The notes: generated from the sequence alone by a model not told the origin. DNA of 64,000 nt from Rhizobium sp. SL42 (GCF_021729845.1 NZ_CP063397.1:1068001-1132000), one strand, 5' to 3'. Shown: positions 17,202-27,716, numbered from the stretch's first letter. A program made the numbers and translations.

Positions 17202-19547
17202 TCAGAACTCTTCCCAATCGTCACCGCCGCGTGAACCGCCGCCGGCGGCAACCTTTTTGGGTGCCGGCTGATAGCTCGGTACCGGTGCCCGGGCATGGGA
17301 TGCCTCCGGGCGGGCGGGCGCACGCATCGTCTGGGCGGCGGCCTGGAGGGCATGCACCGGGTTGCGGTGTCCGCCGACGGTAAACCTGGAAACAAGACCC
17401 TTGAGGTTTTCCGCCTCGCTGCGCAGGGTCATGCTGGCTGCCGTCGTCTCCTCGACCATGGCTGCGTTCTGCTGGGTCACCTGGTCCATCTGGTTCACGG
17501 CGGAGTTGACTTCCTTCAGCCCCGAAGCCTGCTCGCTGGCCGACGCCGAGATCTGCAGGATAAGTCCGTTGATCTGCATGACCTGATCGGAAATCTTCTG
17601 CAGGGTCTCGCCAGCCTGTCCGACCAGTTCCACGCCGTCGCGGACCTGAGCCCCCGATGCGTTGATCAGCGTCTTGATTTCCTTGGCTGCATTCGCCGAA
17701 CGTTGGGCGAGTTCACGCACTTCCTGCGCCACGACCGCAAAGCCCTTGCCGGCTTCGCCTGCACGAGCGGCTTCCACGCCGGCATTGAGCGCCAACAGGT
17801 TGGTCTGGAAGGCGATCTCGTCGATGACGCCGATGATGCGCGAGATTTCCTGCGAGGACTGCGCAATGCCCTGCATCGAGGTCACGGCGCGCTGGACGAC
17901 TTCGCCCGACTTCTCCGCATCCTGCACGGCAACACTGACGGTATTTGCAGCAATACCGGCATTGTCGGCGCTCGAATGAACCTGCTCGGTCAACTCGTTG
18001 AGTGCGGCCGCTGTCTCTTCAAGGCTCGCCGCCTGCTGCTCGGTCCGCTTGGAGAGGTCCGCTGCACTCTCCGAAATCTCGCTGCTTCCGGCACCGATGT
18101 TGACGACACTGACATTCACCGAGGCAATCGCCTGCTCGAGGCTGGCGAGCGCATCGTTGAAGTCACGCTTGAGCGCTGCATAGTCGCTGGGGAAGTCGTC
18201 CCCGATACGATAGGTCAGGTTGCCCTGCGACAGCTGCGCCAAACCGTTGCCGAGTGCCGAGACCACGTGCTGCTGGACGGAGGCAGACTGGTTGCGTTCC
18301 TGCTCGGAACGACGACGTTCGCCTTCGGCAGCCCCCCGCTGCGCTTCGGCCTGCTCGGCCAGTGTATGGCTCTCGGCGAGCCGATGGCGGAAGCCTTCGA
18401 GAGCCTGGGCGACAAGGCCGATTTCGTCCTTGCTGTCCTGCCCTGTGACCGGCTCGGAATACTGACCGGCGCTCAGTGTCTGGACGCTGGCCACAAGTCC
18501 GCCGAGCGGCTTCTGGACGAAGGATCGCACCGCGCAGTAAAGAGCAAACATCACGGCGCAGAGGACGATCAGTCCACCGACGACCATCATATAGGTCTGG
18601 GCCTGCAGTGGAGCGTTGATCGCGGCATGTGGCACGTCGACGAGAACGACCCAGTTGGTGTTCACGTCCGGCAGTGCGAAAGGATAGACGACGCGGTCGA
18701 AGCTGCCATGGCCGTCATCGAGACCCTTGATCACGCCACCGGTCAGTGACGTGATGGCGGATTTGACCAGATCGGCGCCGGTACCGTCATAGTCCTTCAT
18801 CTGCAGATCCGGTGTCGGCGCCACGATCCACTTGCCGGTCTGGGAAAGCAGCGTGACGCGGCCGGATCCAAATGGCTGCAACTTGTTTAGCTTGTCGGCC
18901 ATCGCCTTCAGCGAGATGTCGACGCCGCTGACCCCGACGAGCTTGCCATTGGCGATGACCGGATAGGCGATGGAGGTCATCGCCGTGTTTTCACCCGTGG
19001 TCGATTCGGCATAAGGCGGTGTGATCGCACCCTTCAGGCTCTTCGCCGCGAGCGAATACCACGGGGCGACATAGTCGGAATCGAAGGTCGAGAATGTAAA
19101 GCCACCATCCTTGCTCTTCGTCCAGTACGGATTGAATGTTCCGTCTTTCGAGGAGCCGAATTCAGGCTTGCCCGCCATGCTTGGCGACTGTCCATCGAAG
19201 GCATTGGGCTCTTCGGCAAACCAGCTGCCGAAGGCAAAGGCATTCTTTTCGACATTGGCTTTCAGCATGTCGACCACAGCCTTGCGGTCGACATACTTGC
19301 CTTCCTGGCCGCGCCCGATGACGCCGGCCATCGAACGGGCGGCGCCCGCAAGTTCGCCGACGGCGGCGCCGACGTCTGTCGCGATGGCCTTTGCTTCCGC
19401 ATTCGCCTGATCCATCGTCAGGGTCTCGACGCGATTGCGGGTCTGCGAGATCAGGAACAGGTTCGATACGAAGAGCACGACGGCGATGGCGACGCCGGTG
19501 ACGAGAATGAGTTTGGCTGCCAGGGATTTCATTCTGAAAATAGACAT
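17202..19547 (-). CDS. Cache-domain methyl-accepting chemotaxis protein
   Basis: 781 residues. A first membrane helix at about residues 9-31, then a periplasmic double-Cache ligand domain (about 40-310, with DISLKAMADKL typical of dCache), a second helix (MMVVGGLIVLCAVMFALY), HAMP, and a cytoplasmic signalling hairpin with [19 protein letters not shown]. The C-terminus ends DWEEF, which fits the x-[FYW]-x2-[FYW] pentapeptide that tethers CheR/CheB. The start is ATG 19547 with GAGGA four bases upstream. No che genes are in this window. The ligand is unknown. Confidence 0.92.
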   Translation of the reverse strand: MSIFRMKSLAAKLILVTGVAIAVVLFVSNLFLISQTRNRVETLTMDQANAEAKAIATDVGAAVGELAGAARSMAGVIGRGQEGKYVDRKAVVDMLKANVEKNAFAFGSWFAEEPNAFDGQSPSMAGKPEFGSSKDGTFNPYWTKSKDGGFTFSTFDSDYVAPWYSLAAKSLKGAITPPYAESTTGENTAMTSIAYPVIANGKLVGVSGVDISLKAMADKLNKLQPFGSGRVTLLSQTGKWIVAPTPDLQMKDYDGTGADLVKSAITSLTGGVIKGLDDGHGSFDRVVYPFALPDVNTNWVVLVDVPHAAINAPLQAQTYMMVVGGLIVLCAVMFALYCAVRSFVQKPLGGLVASVQTLSAGQYSEPVTGQDSKDEIGLVAQALEGFRHRLAESHTLAEQAEAQRGAAEGERRRSEQERNQSASVQQHVVSALGNGLAQLSQGNLTYRIGDDFPSDYAALKRDFNDALASLEQAIASVNVSVVNIGAGSSEISESAADLSKRTEQQAASLEETAAALNELTEQVHSSADNAGIAANTVSVAVQDAEKSGEVVQRAVTSMQGIAQSSQEISRIIGVIDEIAFQTNLLALNAGVEAARAGEAGKGFAVVAQEVRELAQRSANAAKEIKTLINASGAQVRDGVELVGQAGETLQKISDQVMQINGLILQISASASEQASGLKEVNSAVNQMDQVTQQNAAMVEETTAASMTLRSEAENLKGLVSRFTVGGHRNPVHALQAAAQTMRAPARPEASHARAPVPSYQPAPKKVAAGGGSRGGDDWEEF

Positions 19548-19787
19548 TAGGTCCTCATGGTCACATGGAGGATTAATGCATCGGATGCGCATGATGCGCT
19601 CGCAAGGCAAGGATATGCTCCTTCATGGAGCAGGAGGGCGCAGTCTCCGGGCCATATCGATCACGGCTCGACTTCGCCCCGGAAGATGAATCCCAATCTC
19701 TAAACTTTGTGTAAAAACGTAGCTGGAAACGCCCGGAAACCAGGAGGTTTCATAGTAAATTCTTCAAGGTTTGACGCGAAAGACATT

Positions 19788-20687
19788 TCATGTCCTGGCC
19801 GCGACATCCTCCGCCATGGGAATAGAGGGCTGAGCTCCCGGCTTCAGGCAGGCGAGCGAGCCAGCGACAGCGGCACGACGCAACGCATGTTCGAAGGCAA
19901 GCCCCTGATCGAGGCTCGCGGCGAGATAGCCGCAGAATGTGTCGCCGGCACCGACGGTGTCGATAGGCTCGATCTTCAGTCCCTTGGCGCGGTGCAGTGC
20001 GCCCTCGTGGACGGCCACCACGCCGTCACCGCCAAGCGTGACGATCAGCGTCTGTTTTGTCTTGCCATGCCTTTCGAGCATCAGCGCTTCGCGGGCTTCG
20101 GATGTCAGCCCCGATGTGCCGGTCAGCAGTTCGAACTCCGTCTCGTTGGCAATGACGAAATCGGCCAGCTCAGAAAGGGCTGCCGCTTCAGGTGTCAGCG
20201 GCGCTGTGTTCAGGACTGTGCGAACGCCACGCCCCTTGGCAGTTTTCAGCGCCGCTTCGACGGAGGCCGCCGGGACTTCCAGCTGCAGCATGAGTAGGTC
20301 TGTCGGAGAAAGGGCGCCAACGGCCGCTTCCGCCTGGGCAACATCGACGAGACCGTTTGCTCCGGGTACGACGGCAATCATGTTTTCGCCGTCGCCACCG
20401 ACGAGGATCAGCGCGGTGCCGGTCGGGCCGTCTTCGTGGCGAACGCCGGAAAGATCGGTGCCTGCCTTGTCGAGAAGGTCGAGTGCCGGACCGGCAAACT
20501 CGTCCTTGCCGACCGCCCCGACCATGTGCACGCTTGCGCCTGCACGCCGTGCGGCCAAGGCCTGGTTGGCTCCCTTGCCCCCTGCAGCCGTCGCAAAGCC
20601 CGTCCCGGATACCGTCTCGCCGGGCTTGGGCAGCCGTGGCGTATTGGCAACGAGATCCATGTTGATTGAGCCGAAAACGGTGATCAT
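19788..20687 (-). CDS. rbsK: Ribokinase
   Basis: 299 residues, PfkB family. The N-terminal substrate motif GSINMDLVANTPRLPKPGET and GGKGANQALAARRAG are typical of RbsK; the catalytic GAGD appears in VDTVGAGDTFCGYLA. It phosphorylates ribose to ribose-5-phosphate in the cytoplasm. ATG 20687 follows AGAGAGG. It starts 42 bases after the end of rmuC on the same strand. With the nucleoside hydrolase nearby it could serve nucleoside salvage. Confidence 0.9.
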   Translation of the reverse strand: MITVFGSINMDLVANTPRLPKPGETVSGTGFATAAGGKGANQALAARRAGASVHMVGAVGKDEFAGPALDLLDKAGTDLSGVRHEDGPTGTALILVGGDGENMIAVVPGANGLVDVAQAEAAVGALSPTDLLMLQLEVPAASVEAALKTAKGRGVRTVLNTAPLTPEAAALSELADFVIANETEFELLTGTSGLTSEAREALMLERHGKTKQTLIVTLGGDGVVAVHEGALHRAKGLKIEPIDTVGAGDTFCGYLAASLDQGLAFEHALRRAAVAGSLACLKPGAQPSIPMAEDVAART

Positions 20688-20729
20688 GCGCTTAGCCTCT
20701 CTTTTGCTGCGCTCTTGTGGACCAGGCAA

Positions 20730-21953
20730 TCAGTCCTCGTCAACAACCCTGAGCTTGAGCAGGCCGGTGCGGTTCTCGACCATCTTGGCCGGCGTATCCC
20801 CGCCCTCGACCTTGTCGCCAGGCATGTCGAATTCCATCGCCTCGATTTTCGCCCCGCGCCGCACGAGCTTGTCCGAGGATGTCAGGATCTGATCGACATC
20901 CTTCTGTGCCGCAAGGAAATGCCCCTGGAGCTTCCTGGTCCGGTCATCGAGCCGGTTCAAATCTTCCATCAGCCGGATCACTTCGCCCTGGATCAGGTGT
21001 GCCTGCTCGCGCATGCGCTGGTCCTTCAAGACGGCCTGGATCACCTGGATCGACAGCATCAGCAGCGACGGGGAGACGATGACGACGCGCTGCTTGTGCG
21101 CCTTCTGCACGATCCCCTCGAAATTTTCGTGGATCTCGGCAAAGATCGATTCCGACGGCACGAACAGGAATGCCATGTCCTGCGTCTCGCCGGAGATCAG
21201 ATATTTTTCCGAAATGTCGCGGATATGCACATCGAGATCGCGACGGAACTGCTGGCTTGCAATCTTCCTCTGCTCTGGCGTTTCGCCATCACGGATGGCG
21301 TTCCAGGCTTCCAGCGGAAACTTGGCATCGATCACCAGCGGCGGTGAACCGTTCGGCATGCGGATCGTGCAGTCGGGCCGCGACCCGTTCGACAGGGTCG
21401 CCTGGAATGCGAACGCCCCCATCGGCAACCCGTCGGCAACGATGGTCTCCATGCGCGCCTGGCCAAACGCGCCACGGGTCTGCTTGTTGGACAGGATGGC
21501 TTGCAGCCCGACCACGTCCTTGGCCAGCGACTGGATGTTGTTTTGCGCCGCATCGATTACGGCGAGCCGTTCCTGCAGGCTCCGCAGATTGTCATGCGTC
21601 GATTTCGTCTGCTCGGTGATTGTCGTCCCGAGGCGATGGGTCATGCCATCCAGCCGCTGGCTGATCGATTGATTGAGCTCCGCCTGCCGGCTGCCGAACA
21701 CATCGGCCATGATTGCAAGTCGCCCCTGCATCTCAGCCTGGGCCTTCAACAGTTCTCCGAGGCGGGCTTCCGCCGCCTGTTCACGCCGCAGTGCCTCTTC
21801 CTGATGCCGCAGCCTTGCGCGTCCGGAGCGCCACACACCCCATCCCAACAGCACGAACGGAATGGCGATCAGCGCCAGCGCGAAGCAAGCCAGAACCATG
21901 GGTGAAAGGGTGACTGAGCCGATGGTCACCGCCGGAAACTGGTATGGGTTCAT
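20730..21953 (-). CDS. rmuC: DNA recombination protein RmuC
   Basis: 407 residues. One N-terminal membrane helix (about residues 18-40) is followed by a long coiled coil (to about residue 140) and the RmuC nuclease-like domain containing IVADGLPMGAFAFQATLSNG, PLVIDAKFPLEAWN and MAFLFVPSES. The family limits inversions between short inverted repeats and contains a PD-(D/E)xK-type core. It stands upstream of rbsK. Confidence 0.92.
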   Translation of the reverse strand: MNPYQFPAVTIGSVTLSPMVLACFALALIAIPFVLLGWGVWRSGRARLRHQEEALRREQAAEARLGELLKAQAEMQGRLAIMADVFGSRQAELNQSISQRLDGMTHRLGTTITEQTKSTHDNLRSLQERLAVIDAAQNNIQSLAKDVVGLQAILSNKQTRGAFGQARMETIVADGLPMGAFAFQATLSNGSRPDCTIRMPNGSPPLVIDAKFPLEAWNAIRDGETPEQRKIASQQFRRDLDVHIRDISEKYLISGETQDMAFLFVPSESIFAEIHENFEGIVQKAHKQRVVIVSPSLLMLSIQVIQAVLKDQRMREQAHLIQGEVIRLMEDLNRLDDRTRKLQGHFLAAQKDVDQILTSSDKLVRRGAKIEAMEFDMPGDKVEGGDTPAKMVENRTGLLKLRVVDED

Positions 21954-22068
21954 AGTATCAAGTCTAGCAGATTCGCGTTGTCCGCATAGATCAAAGAGTG
22001 AACATTCGTCTTGATGGCGCCGGCGAAGCGAATATCAGAAAAAAATTATTTGCCGCCACATTTGACGA

Positions 22069-22106
22069 AGCGCAAATCAGCAAAATCGAAATGGCTGTTT
22101 TGCGCT
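22069..22106. repeat. Imperfect 13-bp inverted repeat upstream of the globin receptor
   Basis: AGCGCAAATCAGC and GCTGTTTTGCGCT are reverse complements at 12 of 13 positions, separated by 12 bases. There is no T-run, so a terminator is unlikely; it could be an operator or a structured leader. It lies 135 bases before the chemoreceptor start. Confidence 0.6.
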
Positions 22107-22134
22107 CATTTCAAGAAGGAACAACTGATGTGCT

Positions 22135-22153
22135 CGAAAACACGTAGTTTTCG
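22135..22153. repeat. 7-bp perfect hairpin upstream of the globin receptor
   Basis: CGAAAAC and GTTTTCG flank the loop ACGTA, with GC/GC pairs extending it imperfectly. It sits 87 bases before the start codon of the globin-coupled receptor gene and follows the larger inverted repeat at 22069-22106. Confidence 0.5.
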
Positions 22154-22240
22154 GCAACCAATATTTTACCATTTAAGCATCTCTTGAAGTACATACATCA
22201 GAACTCGCTGATGAAACTAGGACGAGAGCGTAGAAACATC

Positions 22241-23758
22241 ATGACGTCGAACGAAGATAACGTGGTTCTGAAAGCAAGGCTGAAATTCCTCGGTCTGGAC
22301 GACAAGGCACGCGACACACTGCGTCGCCTTGGCCCGGTGATCCGCAAGAATGTCGGTGCCGCCTTGGATGTGTTTTACGCTCAGGTTCGAAAGACGCCCG
22401 AGACGGCCGCCTTCTTCAAGGGCGAAGAGCACATTCGCGGTGCAAAGGGACGCCAGGAACAACATTGGGGCATCGTTGCCAACGCGGACTACAACGAAAC
22501 CTATGTGCAGGGCGTCACCATGGTCGGCAAGGCCCATGCCCGTATCGGGCTGGAGCCGCGCTGGTATATCGGCGGCTATGCGCTGCTGCTCGAACAACTG
22601 GTCCATGCGGTGGTCCGCGATCGCTGGCCAAGCCGCTTCGGCAGGCAGAATGCGCCGCAGATGGCCGACGAGGTTTCGGTCATCGTCAAGGCTGCGCTTC
22701 TCGACATGGATTATTCGATCTCGGTCTATCTCGATATTCTTGCAGCCGAGCGAAAGCAGGCAGAAGAAGCCCGGCTGAAGGCGGAGGCCGAACAGGCCGT
22801 TGCTCTGGCGGCTCTGCGCAGCGTTTTGACCAAGCTCGCCTCCGGCGATCTGGCAGCCCGCCTGACCGATGAAATGCCGGCGAACTTTGTCGAGATGGCC
22901 AAGGACTATAACAGCTCGGTCGAGTCGCTGCAGGCGACGATCACCACGGTTCGCGGCGCGGCCGATGAGATCTTTCGCTCGACCTCGGCTATTTCGTCGG
23001 CAACCAATGATCTTGCGCAACGCACCGAACAACAGGCAGCCGGCCTCGAAGAGAGCACGGCAGCGCTGCATGATCTCACCCAGAATGTAACGCTCACGGC
23101 AGATGGAGCCCAGAAGGCTTCAGTGGTCGTCGGTGTGGCGCTGACCGAGGCGCGCGTGTCCGAGGAAGTGGTCTCGCGTGCGGTAGAAGCCATGGGCGCA
23201 ATCGAGAAGTCCTCCGATGGTATCTCCAAGATCATCGGCGTCATCGATGAGATCGCCTTCCAGACCAATCTTCTGGCCCTCAATGCTGGCGTCGAGGCGG
23301 CCCGTGCTGGCGAGGCTGGACGTGGCTTTGCGGTCGTTGCCCAGGAAGTGCGCGAGCTTGCCCAGCGTTGTGCCAGTGCGGCCCGCGAAATCAAGGGTCT
23401 CATCTCGCAAAGCTCGAGCCAAGTTCAGACTGGCGTTGGCCTGGTCAACAATGCCGGCGAAGCCTTGGAAAAGATCATCGTCCGAATCGGCGAGATCAAC
23501 GACATCGTGTCCAAGATCGCCTCTGCCGCAGCCGATCAGTCCGGTGGCCTGCGTGAGGTCAACACCTCGATCAGCTCCATGGACCAGATCACGCAGCGCA
23601 ACGCCGCAATGGTCGAGGAAACGTCTGCCCAGACGGTGACGCTCAGCGATGAGGCACAAAGGCTGGTTGCAGCGCTTCAGGGCTTCAAGACGGACAGTGG
23701 CAATCATGCAGGCAGCCGGGATCGCACCGCGCAGATCACCTACCGACGGGCGGGCTGA
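22241..23758 (+). CDS. Globin-coupled chemoreceptor (HemAT-like), copy 1
   Basis: 505 residues, no transmembrane helix, hence a soluble receptor. Residues about 10-180 form a protoglobin-type sensor with the proximal-histidine segment [19 protein letters not shown] and an upstream EQHW motif. A HAMP-like stretch follows (about 215-250), then the MCP signalling domain with [20 protein letters not shown]. It would bind haem and sense O2 or a related gas, signalling to CheA/CheW. The C-terminus lacks a CheR pentapeptide. Start uncertain: ATG 22211 is also in frame. Tandem with a collinear paralogue. Confidence 0.9.
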   Translation: MTSNEDNVVLKARLKFLGLDDKARDTLRRLGPVIRKNVGAALDVFYAQVRKTPETAAFFKGEEHIRGAKGRQEQHWGIVANADYNETYVQGVTMVGKAHARIGLEPRWYIGGYALLLEQLVHAVVRDRWPSRFGRQNAPQMADEVSVIVKAALLDMDYSISVYLDILAAERKQAEEARLKAEAEQAVALAALRSVLTKLASGDLAARLTDEMPANFVEMAKDYNSSVESLQATITTVRGAADEIFRSTSAISSATNDLAQRTEQQAAGLEESTAALHDLTQNVTLTADGAQKASVVVGVALTEARVSEEVVSRAVEAMGAIEKSSDGISKIIGVIDEIAFQTNLLALNAGVEAARAGEAGRGFAVVAQEVRELAQRCASAAREIKGLISQSSSQVQTGVGLVNNAGEALEKIIVRIGEINDIVSKIASAAADQSGGLREVNTSISSMDQITQRNAAMVEETSAQTVTLSDEAQRLVAALQGFKTDSGNHAGSRDRTAQITYRRAG

Positions 23759-23860
23759 GGGCAAGACTCTTCGGGATTGTTTAGTCTCTGTTTAGGATAA
23801 CCATGGCAGGTGTAACGACAACCGGTGATCACCGGAATAGCTAACGCCTGTGATGGAACC

Positions 23861-25378
23861 ATGACCCAGAAACCAAACACCGATCTGTCAGAACGCCTCG
23901 ACTTCCTCGAAATCGATGACAGGACTCGGGCGACGCTCAACGAGCTGCGCCCGACCATCAATGACACCATCGGCGACGCGCTGGACAAGTTCTATGTGAA
24001 GGTTGCACGCACGCCGAAGCTCGCCAGCTTTTTCCGCGACAAGGCCCATATGACCGGCGCCAAGAATGCCCAGATGGCGCATTGGGACAAGGCGGCCAAG
24101 GGCGGCTTCGATGCAGACTATGTCAAGGGCGTGACAGCTGTCGGCAAGGCGCATGCCCGCATAGGTCTTGAACCGCGCTGGTATATCGGCGGCTATTCCA
24201 TGCTTGTGGGCGAACTCGCTGCCGGCATCCTGGTCAAGCACTGGCCATTCCCGTTCGGCAAGCAGCATGCCCATGCCCTGGCAGACAAGCTCAAGGCGCT
24301 GGTCAAGGCCGCCATGCTGGACATGGACTATTCGATCTCCGTCTATCTGCAGGAACTGGACGCCAGGCGCGTGCAGCTTGAAGAAGAGCGCCTGCGGTTC
24401 GAGGCGGACCAGGCCATCGCAATGGAACACTTGCGCAAAGGTCTGGAAGCCCTGGCACAGGGCGATTTCGAAGCCCGCATGACCAGCGACCTGCCGCAGA
24501 ATTTCAAGGAAATGGCCGGCTACTACAATGACACGGTCGACCGGCTGAACACCTCGTTCGCCGCCATCCGCCGCGCCTCGGACGAAATTCTCAACGGAAC
24601 CGAGACGATCGCCCGTGCGTCTGGCGAGTTGGCCAACCGTACGGCAAAGCAGGCAACAGGGGTTCAGGAAAGCTCGACGGCGCTGCAGCAACTCTCGGTC
24701 AGCGTCAGCCAGACGGCAGCCAATGCCGAGCGGGCCTCGATGACCGTTCGCGAAACCCAGCAGCAGGCCCAATCCTCCGGTGCGGTCGTTTCGCGTGCCG
24801 TATCCGCCATGGGCGCGATCGAAAAGTCTTCGACAGAGATTTCCAAGATCATTGGCGTTATTGACGAGATTGCCTTCCAGACCAATCTTCTTGCGCTCAA
24901 TGCTGGCGTCGAGGCGGCCAGAGCAGGCGAGGCCGGCAAGGGGTTCGCGGTCGTGGCGCAGGAAGTGCGCCAGCTTGCCCAGCGCAGTGCCGATGCAGCC
25001 AAGGCAATCAAGCAACTGATCTCGCAGAGTTCGGATCAGGTAAAGGAGGGCGTCGGCCTCGTCTCCGGTACCGGTGACGCCCTTGCCGACATCATCACTC
25101 GTATCGATGCGATCAACGCCTTCGTCTCGGACATCGCAACGGCGGCCAAGGATCAGGCCATGGGCCTCAACGAGGTGAATCAGGCGACCCGCAACATGGA
25201 TCATCTGACCCATGAAAACAGCAATATGGTCGAGCAGACATCGGAGGAAACACGCCGTCTTCGCTCTGAAGTGGCCGGTCTGGTCGAATTGCTAAGTCAC
25301 ATTCGCACCCGCGCGACGGGACACGCTGCCGCAAAGAACGGCGACACATCGACGAGCCTTGGTCGCCGCGCGGCCTGA
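23861..25378 (+). CDS. Globin-coupled chemoreceptor (HemAT-like), copy 2
   Basis: 505 residues, the same length as the preceding paralogue and alignable without obvious gaps. The proximal-histidine block is identical to copy 1 ([19 protein letters not shown]) and the signalling tip is nearly so, whereas the haem-pocket and linker regions differ (for example EEHIRGAKGRQEQHW against [15 protein letters not shown]). Also soluble, with HAMP-like linker and MCP domain and no pentapeptide. Probably an old tandem duplication with different ligand affinity. GTG 23825 is an alternative start. Confidence 0.9.
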   Translation: MTQKPNTDLSERLDFLEIDDRTRATLNELRPTINDTIGDALDKFYVKVARTPKLASFFRDKAHMTGAKNAQMAHWDKAAKGGFDADYVKGVTAVGKAHARIGLEPRWYIGGYSMLVGELAAGILVKHWPFPFGKQHAHALADKLKALVKAAMLDMDYSISVYLQELDARRVQLEEERLRFEADQAIAMEHLRKGLEALAQGDFEARMTSDLPQNFKEMAGYYNDTVDRLNTSFAAIRRASDEILNGTETIARASGELANRTAKQATGVQESSTALQQLSVSVSQTAANAERASMTVRETQQQAQSSGAVVSRAVSAMGAIEKSSTEISKIIGVIDEIAFQTNLLALNAGVEAARAGEAGKGFAVVAQEVRQLAQRSADAAKAIKQLISQSSDQVKEGVGLVSGTGDALADIITRIDAINAFVSDIATAAKDQAMGLNEVNQATRNMDHLTHENSNMVEQTSEETRRLRSEVAGLVELLSHIRTRATGHAAAKNGDTSTSLGRRAA

Positions 25379-25449
25379 GACACAGCAGACGGAGCGAAAT
25401 CGTGCGTTTTTCGATTTCCTCCGTTTCGATCTTGCGCTAAGTGAGGCCC

Positions 25450-25962
25450 ATGACGATAAAGCCTCTCATCATTCTCCCCGATCCCCTGCTGCGTCAGGTG
25501 TCCCAGCCCATCGAACGGGTGGACGCCGCTATCCGCACGCTTGCCGAAGACATGCTTGAAACCATGTACGAGGCGCCTGGCATCGGTCTTGCCGCAATCC
25601 AGGTTGGCATTGCCCGCCGCATGCTGGTCATCGACATCTCCAAGGAAGGTGATGAGCGCGAGCCACTGGTGTTCATCAATCCGGAGATTGTTCGTTCCTC
25701 CGACGAGCGCTCGGTCTACGAAGAGGGATGCCTGTCGATCCCGGATTATTATGCCGAAGTCGAGCGCCCGGCTGCGATCACGGTCAAGTCGCTCGACCGT
25801 GAGGGCCGCGAACAGCTGACGGAGGCCGACGGTCTCCTGGCAACCTGCCTGCAGCACGAAATAGACCATCTCAACGGTGTGCTGTTCATCGACCACATCT
25901 CCCGCCTGAAGCGTGAGATGGTGATCAAGAAATTCACCAAGGCTTCCAAGTCAAAGCTTTGA
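25450..25962 (+). CDS. def: Peptide deformylase
   Basis: 170 residues with all three catalytic motifs: GIGLAA, EEGCLS (zinc-binding Cys) and QHEIDHL (HExxH with two zinc His). It removes the formyl group from nascent proteins at the ribosome. ATG 25450 is preceded by GTGAGG. First gene of def-fmt-truA, the conserved block that deals with initiator methionine. Confidence 0.97.
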   Translation: MTIKPLIILPDPLLRQVSQPIERVDAAIRTLAEDMLETMYEAPGIGLAAIQVGIARRMLVIDISKEGDEREPLVFINPEIVRSSDERSVYEEGCLSIPDYYAEVERPAAITVKSLDREGREQLTEADGLLATCLQHEIDHLNGVLFIDHISRLKREMVIKKFTKASKSKL

Positions 25963-25968
25963 TCCGTC

Positions 25969-25994
25969 GCGCCCGTTGCGGGCGCGCGCATTTT
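25969..25994 (+). terminator. Weak terminator or attenuator between def and fmt
   Basis: GCGCCC and GGGCGC form a 6-bp stem around GTTGC, followed by GCGCATTTT. The T-run is only four bases, so partial termination between def and fmt is the most that can be claimed. Confidence 0.35.
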
Positions 25995-26016
25995 CCGGTT
26001 CTGAAGGCGAGACGCC

Positions 26017-26961
26017 ATGTCACTTCGCATCATCTTCATGGGCACGCCGGATTTTTCCGTGGCGACCCTCAAGGCGCTGGCTGAAGCCGGCCACGAGATC
26101 GCCGCCGTCTACACCCAGCCGCCGCGTCCCGGCGGCCGTCGTGGTCTCGACCTGCAGAAATCTCCGGTCCACCAGGCGGCCGAAGAACTCGGCCTGTCCG
26201 TCTTCCATCCTGTCAATTTCCGCGACGCTGCCGACCGCGATCACTTCGTCGGCCTGAAGGCCGATGTCGCGGTGGTAGTTGCCTATGGTCTGCTGCTGCC
26301 AGAGACAATTCTGAACGGCACACGGCTCGGCGCCTATAATGGCCACGCGTCGCTCTTGCCTCGTTGGAGAGGGGCAGCCCCCATCCAGCGGGCAATCATG
26401 GCGGGCGATCGACAGACCGGCATGATGGTGATGAAGATGGACAAGGGGCTGGATACCGGCCCGGTCGCACGCACGGCAATGGTCGACATCGGGCCGAACA
26501 TGACTGCCGGTGAACTGCACGACCGGTTGAGCGCGGTCGGTGCGGTCACCATGGTCGATGCCATGTCGGCACTCGAAACCGGCACGTTGACTACGGTCGC
26601 TCAGCCGGAAGAGGGTGTGCTTTACGCGGCAAAGATCGACAAGGGCGAAACCCGCGTCGACTTTTCGAGGTCGGCGACCGATGTTCACAACCATATCCGC
26701 GGGCTCGCGCCGTTCCCCGGCGCCTGGAGCGAGGTCATCATCAACGGCAAGCCGGAGCGCGTCAAGCTGCTTGCATCCGAACTGGCCCAGCCTGACGGTG
26801 GCAGAGCCTTGCCTGGCACGGTCCTCGACGAACAGCTGAATATTGCCTGCGGTGTGGGCGCCGTTCGTCTCGTCCGCTTACAAAAGGCTGGCGGTAAGCC
26901 GTTGTCGGCGGAGGATTTCCTGCGCGGCACACCATTGTCGCCGGGTACGGTGATCGCCTGA
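26017..26961 (+). CDS. fmt: Methionyl-tRNA formyltransferase
   Basis: 314 residues. The formyltransferase fold is shown by [11 protein letters not shown] at the N-terminus, the active-site loop [20 protein letters not shown] (Asn-His) and a C-terminal anticodon-binding-like domain. It formylates Met-tRNAi with 10-formyl-THF. The stop codon overlaps the truA start (TGATG), indicating translational coupling. Confidence 0.97.
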   Translation: MSLRIIFMGTPDFSVATLKALAEAGHEIAAVYTQPPRPGGRRGLDLQKSPVHQAAEELGLSVFHPVNFRDAADRDHFVGLKADVAVVVAYGLLLPETILNGTRLGAYNGHASLLPRWRGAAPIQRAIMAGDRQTGMMVMKMDKGLDTGPVARTAMVDIGPNMTAGELHDRLSAVGAVTMVDAMSALETGTLTTVAQPEEGVLYAAKIDKGETRVDFSRSATDVHNHIRGLAPFPGAWSEVIINGKPERVKLLASELAQPDGGRALPGTVLDEQLNIACGVGAVRLVRLQKAGGKPLSAEDFLRGTPLSPGTVIA

Positions 26962-27716
26962 TGCCGCGCTTTCGCTTGTGTGTCGAATATGACGGCAGTC
27001 CTTATGTCGGCTGGCAGCGCCAGGACAACGGGCCGTCGGTGCAGGGCGCGCTGGAAAAGGCGATCTTCTCCCTGAGCGGCGAGACCGTGGTAATCCGCGG
27101 TGCCGGCCGCACCGATTCCGGCGTCCATGCGCTGGGTCAGGTGGTCCATGCCGATCTGTCGCGCGACTGGGTGCCGGACAAGCTGCGCAACGCGCTGAAC
27201 GCCCATCTGGGGCTGGCTGGCGAGCGCGTCGCGGTCATCGACGTGCGCGCCGTGCCCGACGCCTTCGATGCCCGGTTTTCGGCCCTGCGTCGCCACTATC
27301 TCTACCGCATTATTTCACGGCCGGCGCGGCTCGCCTTGGAGGCGGAGCGGGCCTGGTGGGTCCCCAAGCCACTGGATCATCTGGCAATGCATCAGGCGGC
27401 CCAGCAACTGGTCGGTCATCACGACTTTACCACGTTTCGTTCGGTACATTGCCAGGCAAGGAGCCCGATGCGCACGCTGGATCGTCTTGATGTCAGCCGC
27501 ACGGGCGACCTGATCGAGATCAGGGCAACAGCCCAGAGTTTCCTGCACAATCAGATCCGTTCCTTTGCCGGCACGCTGAAGCTGGCAGGCGAAGGCAAGA
27601 TGACGCCGGCGGATGTGCGCGCCGCCCTTGAAGCCCGAAATCGTGCTGCATGCGGCCCCGTCGCCCCGCCCGAGGGCCTGTTTTTCATGAAGGTTGACTA
27701 TCCAGGCGACGAGTGA
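26961..27716 (+). CDS. truA: tRNA pseudouridine(38-40) synthase
   Basis: 251 residues. The catalytic aspartate lies in [14 protein letters not shown]; the N-terminal strand [16 protein letters not shown] and the C-terminal [13 protein letters not shown] are TruA-specific. It modifies U38-U40 in anticodon arms. The start codon overlaps the fmt stop by one base. Confidence 0.97.
   Translation: MPRFRLCVEYDGSPYVGWQRQDNGPSVQGALEKAIFSLSGETVVIRGAGRTDSGVHALGQVVHADLSRDWVPDKLRNALNAHLGLAGERVAVIDVRAVPDAFDARFSALRRHYLYRIISRPARLALEAERAWWVPKPLDHLAMHQAAQQLVGHHDFTTFRSVHCQARSPMRTLDRLDVSRTGDLIEIRATAQSFLHNQIRSFAGTLKLAGEGKMTPADVRAALEARNRAACGPVAPPEGLFFMKVDYPGDE

Noticed and set aside
17295..18749. Plus-strand frame of about 484 codons opposite the Cache chemoreceptor
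   Set aside because: Antisense of the conserved MCP signalling domain; no independent features.
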